Shown in pieces: positions 34,601 through 41,993 of a stretch of 64,000 bases of DNA; position 1 is the first letter of the stretch, and each line of letters begins with the position of its first letter. This DNA comes from Sediminibacterium ginsengisoli (GTDB taxonomy: Bacteria > Bacteroidota > Bacteroidia > Chitinophagales > Chitinophagaceae), in contig CAMBEQ010000005.1 in assembly GCA_945865545.1 (NCBI GenBank), positions 1 through 64,000 of the forward strand, given 5' to 3'. The translations under genes were made by a program, and so were the position numbers. The notes below the pieces were generated by a model that searched no databases, was not told where the DNA came from, and worked only from the letters and a program-made list of their open reading frames with translations.

Positions 34601-35416
34601 GGTGGTAATAGTACTATTGGCATTCAGCTTTAAAACTTTTTCATCTAATACTTTTAAAAAGGGTTTTCCATCGTGATAAATAAATTCAAATTTATCTTCT
34701 ATATAATCATCTAAAGTGTAGCCATATAATGCCAATAGTTTATTTTTTTCTCTATCCCAATTTCGAATGGTTTCAAAATAGTCCGCTCCTTTTAGTTGAA
34801 ACAGCTGCAATAATAGAATGGTCTTATGTAAACAAAGTGGGTATTCGGTTTCAGATAAACAATCGCAAGAAGTATCAAAAAAACGTTCTTCATTTTTTTG
34901 AATAATAATATGATGGGTTTTCCCTTTATCGTGAAATTCAGCAACCACTTTTTCATTTTCACTTTCAACAATATGTGGTCTTATTGATTTTAATGTTTCT
35001 TCTGCTTTTTCAAAGACGTTCTTAGAACATAGCATTCGAATCATTTTTAGATCCAAGCTTTTTGTTCTTAATAAGGTATGGGTAGTTTTATAAGATGCCG
35101 GCTTGTAGTCTAATAAATTTTTATCTAGTAAATCCTGCACATAAAATAAGGCAGCTGCCTTATGTCTACACACTTCAGATAAATTATAAGGACAACCACA
35201 TCTTAAAGATAAAGTGGCAGCACTTTTAAAATTCTCAATGGTTACTTTATAATAAGTACTATACCCATCATCTTTTACCCTGCAAAATATAGTTCCAATT
35301 AAAGGATCAAATTTTGCGAGTTCAATATTTTTAAGGGCAAATATTTTTTTACCGCGACGTATCACCTCTTCGGTGCCGTAGCTATAAATGTGTTTTACTA
35401 AGTAGGGTAATGCCAT
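31652..35416 (-). CDS. SNF2-family ATPase with two SWIM zinc-binding motifs
   Basis: A 1254-residue DNA-dependent ATPase. The N-terminal half carries two SWIM-like CxC...CxH motifs: CGCPYNLSEVCRH (C73, C75, C83, H85) and CDCLSETEYPLCLH (C184, C186, C195, H197). The C-terminal ~480 residues are the SNF2 motor: Walker A ADDMGLGKT, motif II DESQ instead of DEAH/DEAD, the SGTPLQNN motif III, and the C-lobe LISLKAGGVGLNLTAADYV and DRTHRIGQ. Such proteins remodel protein-DNA complexes, and some are tied to RNA polymerase recycling. A hairpin ends 14 bases upstream of the ATG. Confidence 0.93.
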   Translation of the reverse strand: MALPYLVKHIYSYGTEEVIRRGKKIFALKNIELAKFDPLIGTIFCRVKDDGYSTYYKVTIENFKSAATLSLRCGCPYNLSEVCRHKAAALFYVQDLLDKNLLDYKPASYKTTHTLLRTKSLDLKMIRMLCSKNVFEKAEETLKSIRPHIVESENEKVVAEFHDKGKTHHIIIQKNEERFFDTSCDCLSETEYPLCLHKTILLLQLFQLKGADYFETIRNWDREKNKLLALYGYTLDDYIEDKFEFIYHDGKPFLKVLDEKVLKLNANSTITTIKRPKSNDWDLEEEDSESTKQVEVKERYGIVMQHQPTAYPYIIFNVIKGEVNEEGTSFIGKVEKIDLAKLVVPALIKEEDKILIQLVKKLQTAEMSKFLNKNSPFQGIWDTIVHAEEDSLPDETKELIQEYLHPKLEKVWRDLSEHPFNFFLPQNKPFTTANLQKAELVFNTIQPSFKVEKEEGRYLIYAGVNLPEGNIPLEENHAKSNFIFQYHHQFFVWKNRDDLFWVEKFMPKGFHEIDLDQWPQYLQSTLLPLSKKYQVALENVLQEKVKGVKPQLQILLKENGDYLFFEPLYAYNEIIVQKEDGPSVIQQVGDKIIILERDLAAERQLMNIIEQLHSGFIRPNEGNVLALKGAEVLKNNWFFLFIDTLREKQIPLFGTEYLKQFKFNTAKPSTKLYISSNTDWFDAKVEISFGEQKVSVQDIKNMLSNKQQFVPLKDGSLGVLPEKWLNKYSLLFKVGEGKTDTLKLSKYHFSILDELYQQRDEEELIFQLEGKYEKIRERYAIADITPPEHLLPILRPYQVSGFQWLNYLHDVQWGGILADDMGLGKTIQTLSFLQHLKQKNGKLVALVVCPTTLLYNWQNELKKFTPTLTYHIHHGGSRNKQLILKEEVEVIITTYGTLRSDIKMFVEVNFDYVILDESQAIKNPSSKVTKAACLLKAANKLCLSGTPLQNNTFDIYAQMNFLNPGMLGTVEYFKHNFSMPIDKFDEQEQKEHLRKFVFPFILRRTKEQVAKDLPEKQEMVLYCEMGDAQRKIYEAYRNDYRDKLIGMVEEKGIQKSQLSILQGLMKLRQICDSPAILKDEAYPNESVKLDELTREIAENIGGHKALVFSQFLGMLALIKEQLKKLGIDYEYFDGGSTIQERERAIERFQNDDNCRVFLISLKAGGVGLNLTAADYVYIVDPWWNPAVEQQAIDRTHRIGQTKNIFAYRMICNDTVEDKILKLQERKRNLAKELISDEVGFVKSLTKDDIAYLFS

Positions 35417-35424
35417 AATGGTAC

Positions 35425-35446
35425 AAAAAGCCCTTAAAAAAGGGCA
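35425..35446 (-). promoter_or_regulatory. Hairpin with T-run just before the SNF2 start codon
   Basis: On the minus strand GCCCTT and AAGGGC pair around TTTT and are followed by TTTTTG, ending 8 bases before the SNF2 ATG. It may be the terminator of the comB transcript. A TACATTTG box on the minus strand at 35453-35460 would start SNF2 transcription at the hairpin itself, making it a 5'-end hairpin instead. Both readings are open. Confidence 0.5.
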
Positions 35447-35516
35447 ATTTGCAAATGTAAGGCTTTGCTAGCTAATTATGTAGTCCTATTCCAATGAATG
35501 TGAAAAATAAAAATAA

Positions 35517-36254
35517 TTAACCCTGATTGATCAGCGCTCCCTCTTTAAAAAGGGGTAAGGATGGTGCAGAATCTATTGAAATACAATACAACATGTCCTC
35601 TTCTAGTCCAAAAGCAGCTAAACGATGCCAATGAGTGACTGTTTTAATATAAGTAGTTAATTGATCCTTTTGTTGCATATATAGCTGATTGGCCATAAAA
35701 CTACTATCACATTGAATATCAAAATGCGTCTTTACTTCTTCAATAACTGCCCCAGCAAATAAAACATCTTCGATGTTAAATTTATTTTTCCAGCCAGAGC
35801 ATCCTAAAATAACGGGCGAATCTTGGCTTTTTAGAAACTCAACTACTTTACTCAGGTTAGGAAAAGAACCTGTAATGATATTTTTTGCACCTTGTTTCAA
35901 GGCCATATGCAACAGCTTAGTTCCATTGGTAGTGGTAATCACCAAAGTTTTATTTTCAATAAAAGACCTTGGGTATTCCGATGGTGAATTGCCATAGGAT
36001 AGTCCAGGTATAATTTTACCATCTCTTTCCCCCGCAGTTACTCCGCTAGTTTGTTTTCCCACTTCAATACAAAGCTCTGGCGAATCAACAGGTATCACTT
36101 TACTGGCTCCATTGTATAAAGCAGTCGCAATGGTAGAAGTTGCTCTGAAAACATCTATAATAACTACAATACTATCTTTAATCTCATATAGATCTAAAAG
36201 CTGTGGCGTAAGTACGGTATGTAAACTTGGTTTAGATTTCTTTACTGCATTCAT
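35517..36254 (-). CDS. comB: 2-phosphosulfolactate phosphatase family protein
   Basis: A ComB-family Mg-dependent phosphatase; the founding enzyme makes sulfolactate in coenzyme M synthesis. Signatures are IIDVFRATSTIATAL, VTAGERDGKIIPGLSYGNSP, VITTTNGTKLL and VILGCSGWKNKFNIEDVLFAGA. The ATG at 36254 (MNAVKKSK) is preferred over the TTG at 36263 used by the track. No other coenzyme M gene is in the window, and Bacteroidota do not make coenzyme M as far as I know. The real substrate or the fate of sulfolactate is therefore open; sulfonolipid or sulfolactate metabolism is possible. It lies 27 bp downstream of ssb. Confidence 0.87.
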   Translation of the reverse strand: MNAVKKSKPSLHTVLTPQLLDLYEIKDSIVVIIDVFRATSTIATALYNGASKVIPVDSPELCIEVGKQTSGVTAGERDGKIIPGLSYGNSPSEYPRSFIENKTLVITTTNGTKLLHMALKQGAKNIITGSFPNLSKVVEFLKSQDSPVILGCSGWKNKFNIEDVLFAGAVIEEVKTHFDIQCDSSFMANQLYMQQKDQLTTYIKTVTHWHRLAAFGLEEDMLYCISIDSAPSLPLFKEGALINQG

Positions 36255-36281
36255 AAGACACAAAGATACACAACACTTATT

Positions 36282-36641
36282 TTAAACTAATTCTTTTGTG
36301 ACCGCATTTTTCTTACTTAAAATTAATATTTCTGAAACAATAATGTCTGTACTTACCCTTTTGACTGCATTTTTGTCGGTATAGGATTTCGTTAGCAATC
36401 TGCCTTCCACAGCTACCTCGATTCCTTTGACTAAATATTTTTCGGCATACTGCGCTAGCTTAGACCAGGCCACCAAATTAAACCATTGCGTTTCCTCCAC
36501 CCATTCCCCCTTGGCATTTTTATAACGGTCATTTACCGCCAAACGCATATTGGCCAATTGATTGTTTTCTTTAAAAATTTTGATTTCCGGATCGGCGCCT
36601 AAATGTCCGATCAATTGCACTTTGTTTTTAATTGCTTTCAT
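36282..36641 (-). CDS. ssb: Single-stranded DNA-binding protein, short form
   Basis: An OB-fold single-stranded DNA-binding protein of 119 residues from the ATG at 36641. The track start at 36674 adds 11 residues that do not look like the family. The fold signature is NKVQLIGHLGADPEI, MRLAVNDRY, TQWFNLVAWSKLAQYAEKYLVKGIEVAVEGRL. It ends in KKNAVTKELV. The usual flexible linker and acidic tip (DDxPF-type) that recruits repair proteins are missing. It is therefore likely a secondary SSB, not the main replication protein. Confidence 0.9.
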   Translation of the reverse strand: MKAIKNKVQLIGHLGADPEIKIFKENNQLANMRLAVNDRYKNAKGEWVEETQWFNLVAWSKLAQYAEKYLVKGIEVAVEGRLLTKSYTDKNAVKRVSTDIIVSEILILSKKNAVTKELV

Positions 36642-36741
36642 AAGAATTTGATTTGTTAAGCAACAAAATTGCAATTCTTATGCATGTCAAAATGCAGTAT
36701 TTATCTCAATAAAAATAGGTACAAATAAAGGGAACTTAAAC

Positions 36742-37836
36742 TTATTTAAAAGGAAACTTCACTACCTGTGCTTTCACTAAGGTATTGCGAATGTCAATAA
36801 AAATAGCCGTTCCAGGCTTGGCATGCTCAGCTGCCACATACCCCATTCCAATGGCTTTGCCCAAACTTGGCGCCTGAGTTCCAGAAGTAACAGATCCAAT
36901 AAATTTTCCAGCTGCATCTTTAATTTCATAATAATGTCTAGGTATACCGCGATCAATCATTTCAAAACCAACTAATTTTTTGGAAACTCCATTTGCTTTT
37001 TGATCGGCTAAAGAACTTGAGTTGGTAAACGATTTAGTAAACTTAGTTATCCAACCTAAGCCTGCTTCTATAGGACTGGTGGTATCATCAATATCATTTC
37101 CGTACAAACAAAATCCCATTTCTAAACGCAAGGTATCTCTTGCCCCTAAACCAATGGGCTGAATACCATAAGCCGCTCCCGCTTCAAAAATAGCTTCCCA
37201 AATTTTATTGGCATTGTCATTAATATCTTCAAAATAAATTTCCACACCGCCAGCACCCGTATATCCCGTCGCACTTATCAATACATTGTCAATACCTAGC
37301 ATTTCCCCTTTAGCAAAACTATAATAAGGCATATTGGTTACATCCATTTTAGTTAATGTTTGTATCACTTGTGTAGCTTTAGGACCTTGCACCGCTAATA
37401 ATGCAGTTTTAGGACTTATATTATGCATCTCAACTCCTTGCGTATTGTGTTTCGAAATCCAATTCCAATCCTTTTCAATATTAGAAGCGTTCACCACCAA
37501 CATGTATACTTTATTTTTTTCAACACAGTACACCAATAAATCATCTACAATCCCACCCTCCGTATTTGGTAAACAACTGTATTGCGCTTTACCATCTTCT
37601 AATAAAGAAGCATCATTAGAAGTAACACTTTGAATTAAATCCAATGCATGGGGCCCTCTTAAAATAAACTCTCCCATATGACTCACATCAAACACACCCA
37701 CTTTATTTCTTACCGCTGCATGTTCATCGTTGATACCCGTATAGCTGATAGGCATATTGTAACCAGCAAAGGGTGCCATTTTAGCGCCCAATGCGATATG
37801 TTTATGGGTAAAAGGAGTGTTTAATATTTCGCTCAT
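36742..37836 (-). CDS. gcvT: Glycine cleavage system T protein (aminomethyltransferase)
   Basis: Transfers the aminomethyl carbon from lipoyl-H-protein to tetrahydrofolate and releases ammonia. The 364-residue protein shows [25 protein letters not shown], the [13 protein letters not shown] region, [11 protein letters not shown] and [21 protein letters not shown], which includes the folate-binding Asp region. The H-protein gene is 11 kb away in this window (48866). The P protein is not seen, so the glycine cleavage genes are dispersed. Confidence 0.96.
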   Translation of the reverse strand: MSEILNTPFTHKHIALGAKMAPFAGYNMPISYTGINDEHAAVRNKVGVFDVSHMGEFILRGPHALDLIQSVTSNDASLLEDGKAQYSCLPNTEGGIVDDLLVYCVEKNKVYMLVVNASNIEKDWNWISKHNTQGVEMHNISPKTALLAVQGPKATQVIQTLTKMDVTNMPYYSFAKGEMLGIDNVLISATGYTGAGGVEIYFEDINDNANKIWEAIFEAGAAYGIQPIGLGARDTLRLEMGFCLYGNDIDDTTSPIEAGLGWITKFTKSFTNSSSLADQKANGVSKKLVGFEMIDRGIPRHYYEIKDAAGKFIGSVTSGTQAPSLGKAIGMGYVAAEHAKPGTAIFIDIRNTLVKAQVVKFPFK

Positions 37837-37877
37837 GGAATAAATTATTTACACGAAGATAAACAAAAAGAATACCA

Positions 37878-37911
37878 AATAAAAAACCCCCTCTATGGTA
37901 GAAGGGGTTTG
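37878..37911 (-). terminator. Intrinsic terminator after the PspC gene
   Basis: AAACCCC pairs with GGGGTTT, and TCTA with TAGA after one mismatch, around a 3-base loop. On the minus strand it is followed by a T-rich run, 31 bp past the PspC-gene stop. Confidence 0.85.
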
Positions 37912-37941
37912 TTTATAAGAACCAATAGATATTATGAAACC

Positions 37942-40164
37942 TTAATAAGTGAAGCGGTCTAGCACCCAATGCAAGTCTGCAAATTTTGAAGCCGCTTTAT
38001 TTACTTTGTTAATCGCACTGGGCTCATCCAAATGAATATTGCCCGTTTTTTTAGACGCCTTTTCAGCCTCTTTTTGCAATTTAAGTCTTTCCTCTTTCAG
38101 CTCATTTAATTCTCTTTGCATTTCAGTTGGATTATCTGAATCAATAAGATCATCTGGTTCAGTAGTATAGATATCTGATGCCCTTTTAATTTTTTCCAAG
38201 CCCGTGCTGGTCATTTTATATTCCACCCCTCTTTCAAATTGATAAGATTCATTGTCCCAAGGTTCATTCCACTCATCAATCCAATTCTCATCAGAGGCAA
38301 TTCGGTCAATAGTGCCCATCCTCATGCCCCTTCCATTGATATTCACATTGGTTTGAGACCAACCTTTATTCGAAATTTTAATACGCTTGCCAATAGGTAC
38401 CGCAATGGTCATTATCACATGCTGATTTCTAAATTTATCTATTTTATTAATACCAATACCTCTGTCTAAATACAACAAACTATCTTGCTGTGCGAGTTCA
38501 AAGTTTATTTTATTAGCGAGTTCATTGGCGTTTTGAATGGTCTTACCATTACTTAGCTTCACAATTTTCACTTGAAAACTATCATTTAAAGATTGAACAA
38601 TTCTAATGCGTAAGTTTCTTACATAAACAGTGTCTTCATCAGAGAATCCTTGAAATGGCTCAATTTGAAACCAATGATTTTCATAATATTTCATTTTGGG
38701 TGCTGCGGTAATTTCTATGAAGTCAATGGCAGGGTTGGTCAAAGCAATACTTTGCTCTGCAGGAACATTATGCCTTGAAAAACTATTCACTAAACTACTT
38801 CCAAAATAGAAAAGCATTACCCAGCCCACTATCCATAAGGCCCAAAAACTGGATCTTACCCAAATATTTGCTTTTTTAAATCCGGCAAATTTTCTGATCA
38901 CCGCTGTTACAATACCAATAATAGGCACCCAAATGAAAAGCAAAATGGCTCCAATCACAGACCAGGTTTGCGCACCCTCTTCCAATAAGAATTTTTTTAA
39001 GGGCAATAAAGCAGTAGCTGCTACACCAATTCCAAATAAAGCAGCTAATAAGGAGATACCTACTATAGCCAAGATAAAATAAACGAATCCCTTAATGCAT
39101 ATAGTAATAATCCTTCCTATAAAATGGAATAATCCTTTTCTCTTTTCTATGGGTGTAGCAGCAGCAGCATTGGATGTGGTTGGAACACTTTCACTATTCG
39201 CCTCAGCATTGCCCTTATTTTTATTATATAAATCACTCCCCCAGGATTGAGCTCTTTTGCTAAAACCTTCCATATCATTTTGAATGGTGTTCTTTATACT
39301 ATTTATATCCACTTTTTCACCAATCATTTCTAATTTGTCAGCACTCGACTTTGCTTCAGGTAATACCAACCATAATACGATGTAAATAAAAATAGCACCA
39401 GGACTGAATGTAATGTCTAAAAAATTAGGGAAATCGGGAAATTCCCAAAATTGCCAAAGATGTAAATGTCTAAAATTAAAAATAAATCTGATGAATGGAA
39501 TTAAAAACAAAATTCTAATAATCCATACTTGAATACCAAAATATTTTGATAAGCCTCCGCAAACACCGCCTAATATTTTATTGTCTAAATCTCTAAACAA
39601 TCTTTTCCTAGGACCCCCCACTTCTTTGACAGAAGAACTAGGTACTGCAATCCATAAAATTAAATAACCTAGAATATTAATTCCAATTAAAAATATCCAA
39701 AGTATTCGAACCACTAAGGGATCTATATTAAAATACCTAGCAATACCACTACAAACGCCACCTAATACTTTATTTTGTTCATCGCGATACAATCGCTTTT
39801 GACGGGTGCCCTCATTAGAGCTATTTGCATCATTAGCGCTTTGTTGGCGACTATCATTTGTAGCATTGGTAGTAGATGAAGTAGTTTGTTCAAAGCCATC
39901 CTGTGCTTCAAAGTCGGCAGGGCGACCAATACTGGTAATAATTAAATTCATGTCCTGCGCTGCAATGCAAACGGTTCCTTTTTTCAAACGATCTTCGCAC
40001 AATTCTGCAATGCGACATTCGATGTCATTGATAATTTCATCACGACCTTCCTCGTTAGCGAAATAAGTACGAAGCGATTCTATATATTGTTTCAACATTT
40101 CATAAGCCAATTCCTCAATGGGAAGTATGCGACCTTGAAAATTGATATTGATAACTTTGTTCAT
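37942..40164 (-). CDS. Double PspC-domain membrane protein
   Basis: A 740-residue envelope protein. A cytosolic N-terminal ~75 residues, a Ser/Asn/Thr linker and two PspC domains follow one another. The first is RLYRDEQNKVLGGVCSGIARYF at about 123-178; the second is RLFRDLDNKILGGVCGGLSKYF at about 187-270. More transmembrane helices lie at about 350-470. The C-terminal ~260 residues are a soluble beta-rich region (TIAVPIGKRIKISNKGW) like LiaF/LiaG-type domains, ending in a coiled-coil of Lys/Glu. PspC domains sense or relay envelope stress. It starts 11 bp after padR, so the two form a regulated pair. Confidence 0.85.
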   Translation of the reverse strand: MNKVININFQGRILPIEELAYEMLKQYIESLRTYFANEEGRDEIINDIECRIAELCEDRLKKGTVCIAAQDMNLIITSIGRPADFEAQDGFEQTTSSTTNATNDSRQQSANDANSSNEGTRQKRLYRDEQNKVLGGVCSGIARYFNIDPLVVRILWIFLIGINILGYLILWIAVPSSSVKEVGGPRKRLFRDLDNKILGGVCGGLSKYFGIQVWIIRILFLIPFIRFIFNFRHLHLWQFWEFPDFPNFLDITFSPGAIFIYIVLWLVLPEAKSSADKLEMIGEKVDINSIKNTIQNDMEGFSKRAQSWGSDLYNKNKGNAEANSESVPTTSNAAAATPIEKRKGLFHFIGRIITICIKGFVYFILAIVGISLLAALFGIGVAATALLPLKKFLLEEGAQTWSVIGAILLFIWVPIIGIVTAVIRKFAGFKKANIWVRSSFWALWIVGWVMLFYFGSSLVNSFSRHNVPAEQSIALTNPAIDFIEITAAPKMKYYENHWFQIEPFQGFSDEDTVYVRNLRIRIVQSLNDSFQVKIVKLSNGKTIQNANELANKINFELAQQDSLLYLDRGIGINKIDKFRNQHVIMTIAVPIGKRIKISNKGWSQTNVNINGRGMRMGTIDRIASDENWIDEWNEPWDNESYQFERGVEYKMTSTGLEKIKRASDIYTTEPDDLIDSDNPTEMQRELNELKEERLKLQKEAEKASKKTGNIHLDEPSAINKVNKAASKFADLHWVLDRFTY

Positions 40165-40175
40165 GTTAATATAAT

Positions 40176-40541
40176 TTAAGAAACAGTTTTAGTTTCTGAT
40201 GAATTAATGGGGTTGGTATTTTGAATCAGTTCATTAACGGAATTGGTCATCTCTTTCCAAGTTTTTAATAAAACTTCGAAAGCAGCTTTTCCTTCTTCTG
40301 TCATCACAAAATATTTTCTTGGCGGACCACTGATACTTTCTACCCAACGATAATTTAAAAGTCCTGCGTTTTTTAAACGAGTCAACAAAGGATACAAGGT
40401 TCCTTCTAGAATATGCAAATTGGCCCCTTTCATTTTCTCAACAATATCACTTGGATACACCTCCCCTTGTTGAATGATGGACAATATGCAAAACTCCAAA
40501 ACGCCCTTGCGCATCTGACTTTGTGTGTTTTGAATATCCAT
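40176..40541 (-). CDS. PadR-family transcriptional regulator
   Basis: A winged-helix repressor of the small PadR type, 121 residues from the ATG at 40541. The track start, TTG at 40562, is less likely. The helix-turn-helix region has FCILSIIQQGEVYPSDIVEKMK, and the wing has LEGTLYPLLTRLKNAGLL. The C-terminal helix would form the dimer. A perfect inverted repeat lies 31 bases upstream of the ATG, which suggests self-repression. It precedes the PspC gene, and the pair resembles PadR-PspC modules seen in other Bacteroidota. Confidence 0.9.
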   Translation of the reverse strand: MDIQNTQSQMRKGVLEFCILSIIQQGEVYPSDIVEKMKGANLHILEGTLYPLLTRLKNAGLLNYRWVESISGPPRKYFVMTEEGKAAFEVLLKTWKEMTNSVNELIQNTNPINSSETKTVS

Positions 40542-40572
40542 AACAATTGATTTGAAATGCAAAGCTATGGAT

Positions 40573-40607
40573 AATTATAGTACTATGTATCACATAGTAC
40601 TATAATT
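40573..40607. promoter_or_regulatory. PadR operator candidate: 16-bp perfect inverted repeat
   Basis: AATTATAGTACTATGT and ACATAGTACTATAATT are perfect inverted copies separated by ATC. The centre ATGTatcACAT resembles the ATGT/ACAT core of PadR sites. It lies just upstream of padR; the rest of the 144-bp upstream gap is AT-rich with nothing else evident. Confidence 0.7.
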
Positions 40608-40706
40608 TATAAAATAAAATCATAACTACTTCATAATAAGTATATTATAAAATATATATTTTTACCAGCGTTTAAATAAAAGGATAAATGGTCACTAATG
40701 ACTGTC

Positions 40707-41990
40707 TTAATAGACCACTAATTCATAGAAATCTTCCTCTTTAAGATAGGTATTGGCCAAGGCTAAAATTTGCTCCGGCTGTACTTCCCGAACCACTTGA
40801 ATGGTATTGTAAAAATAGTCGGCGGTTAAGTCATTTAAAAGATAAGATTTCCAACGACTAATAATTTGAAAAGGACCATCCAAATCGCCTAATAATGCAC
40901 CCAACATATAATTTTTAACCAATTTTAATTCATCTGGTTCCACTAAAGTTTCTCTTAATTTTTTCATTTCCTTATACACTTCTTCGATAGTGGCTTTACA
41001 AACATCTTTGCCTGCATCAGTGCTCACCATCCAAGCCCCTGCATGTTTATAATTTTGCAAATAACTATGTATGCCATAGGTATAGCCTTTGTCTTCTCTA
41101 ATATTACTCATTAGCCTGGATCCAAAAAATCCACCAAAAATATTATTCAGCACTTGCGCTGCTGGAAAATCAGGATGATGTCTATTGGGAAAATGTCTGG
41201 CTAAACGAATAGATCCTTGCACCGATGCCGCATCATTCACAATGCTGTATTTTTTTTGAGTAGCCGAAACAATAGGATGAATCTGTTCTTTAATTTCTTT
41301 TTTATTTAAAGCAAGTTGACCAATATGCTTATTCAGCAAGGCTTCTATATTGCTTGGAAATTTACCTGCAATAAAAATTACACATTTCCCTTGCTTATAA
41401 TACTTGTCATAAAAAGCCATCAAGTCCTCTCTATTGATATTTTTATAATCCTGTTCCACAGAATATTTTCCATAAGGATGTTCAAACCCAAATAAATATT
41501 CATCAATCAATCTATTGGCAATAAAATCCCCTTTTTTTAAATTCAGCAGCAACCTTTGAATTTGATTTTGTTTTAAAATAGCAATTTCTTTTTCAGGGAA
41601 AGTGGCTTGGGATACAATTTCTCCCATTAAAGGAATGACTTCTTCGAAATGTTTTGTTAAACAATGCAAAGTAACCGTGGCTGTTTCATTGGTACAAGTC
41701 CTATTTAAATGCGCCCCATAAAATTCAAAAGCATCTGTAATTTCAAAGGAAGTTTTTGTACTGGTTCCATTTTTTAATAAAAAATTAGTAGCTGCTGCTA
41801 CCCAGTTTTTTTCTTCATAAGTATTGCCAGCGTCAAAAACCATATCTACCAACAACACTTCTTGAGAGCCTCCCTCGAAGGCATACACTTCTACCCCATT
41901 GTCTAAAGCAAACTTTTGATAGGGTTTCAATTGAATATCAAAATCGATAGCGTCTTTTATTATAGGTGCTACTATTCGGTCTACTGCCAT
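40707..41990 (-). CDS. M16-family peptidase, non-catalytic subunit
   Basis: A 427-residue M16 protein without the HxxEH zinc site; the equivalent helix reads VAAATNFLLKNGT. It keeps the substrate-side Arg/Tyr motif in REDKGYTYGIHSYL. In heterodimeric M16 peptidases the active subunit supplies zinc and the other supplies Arg/Tyr, so this protein should pair with the next gene product. There is no signal peptide, so the complex is probably cytosolic and degrades peptides. It begins 3 bp after the active subunit gene. Confidence 0.87.
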   Translation of the reverse strand: MAVDRIVAPIIKDAIDFDIQLKPYQKFALDNGVEVYAFEGGSQEVLLVDMVFDAGNTYEEKNWVAAATNFLLKNGTSTKTSFEITDAFEFYGAHLNRTCTNETATVTLHCLTKHFEEVIPLMGEIVSQATFPEKEIAILKQNQIQRLLLNLKKGDFIANRLIDEYLFGFEHPYGKYSVEQDYKNINREDLMAFYDKYYKQGKCVIFIAGKFPSNIEALLNKHIGQLALNKKEIKEQIHPIVSATQKKYSIVNDAASVQGSIRLARHFPNRHHPDFPAAQVLNNIFGGFFGSRLMSNIREDKGYTYGIHSYLQNYKHAGAWMVSTDAGKDVCKATIEEVYKEMKKLRETLVEPDELKLVKNYMLGALLGDLDGPFQIISRWKSYLLNDLTADYFYNTIQVVREVQPEQILALANTYLKEEDFYELVVY

Positions 41991-41993
41991 AAT

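Noticed and set aside
40608-40706. Further regulatory element or terminator after the M16 genes
   Set aside because: Only a 5-bp TGGTC/GACCA match with a long loop; too weak to call.
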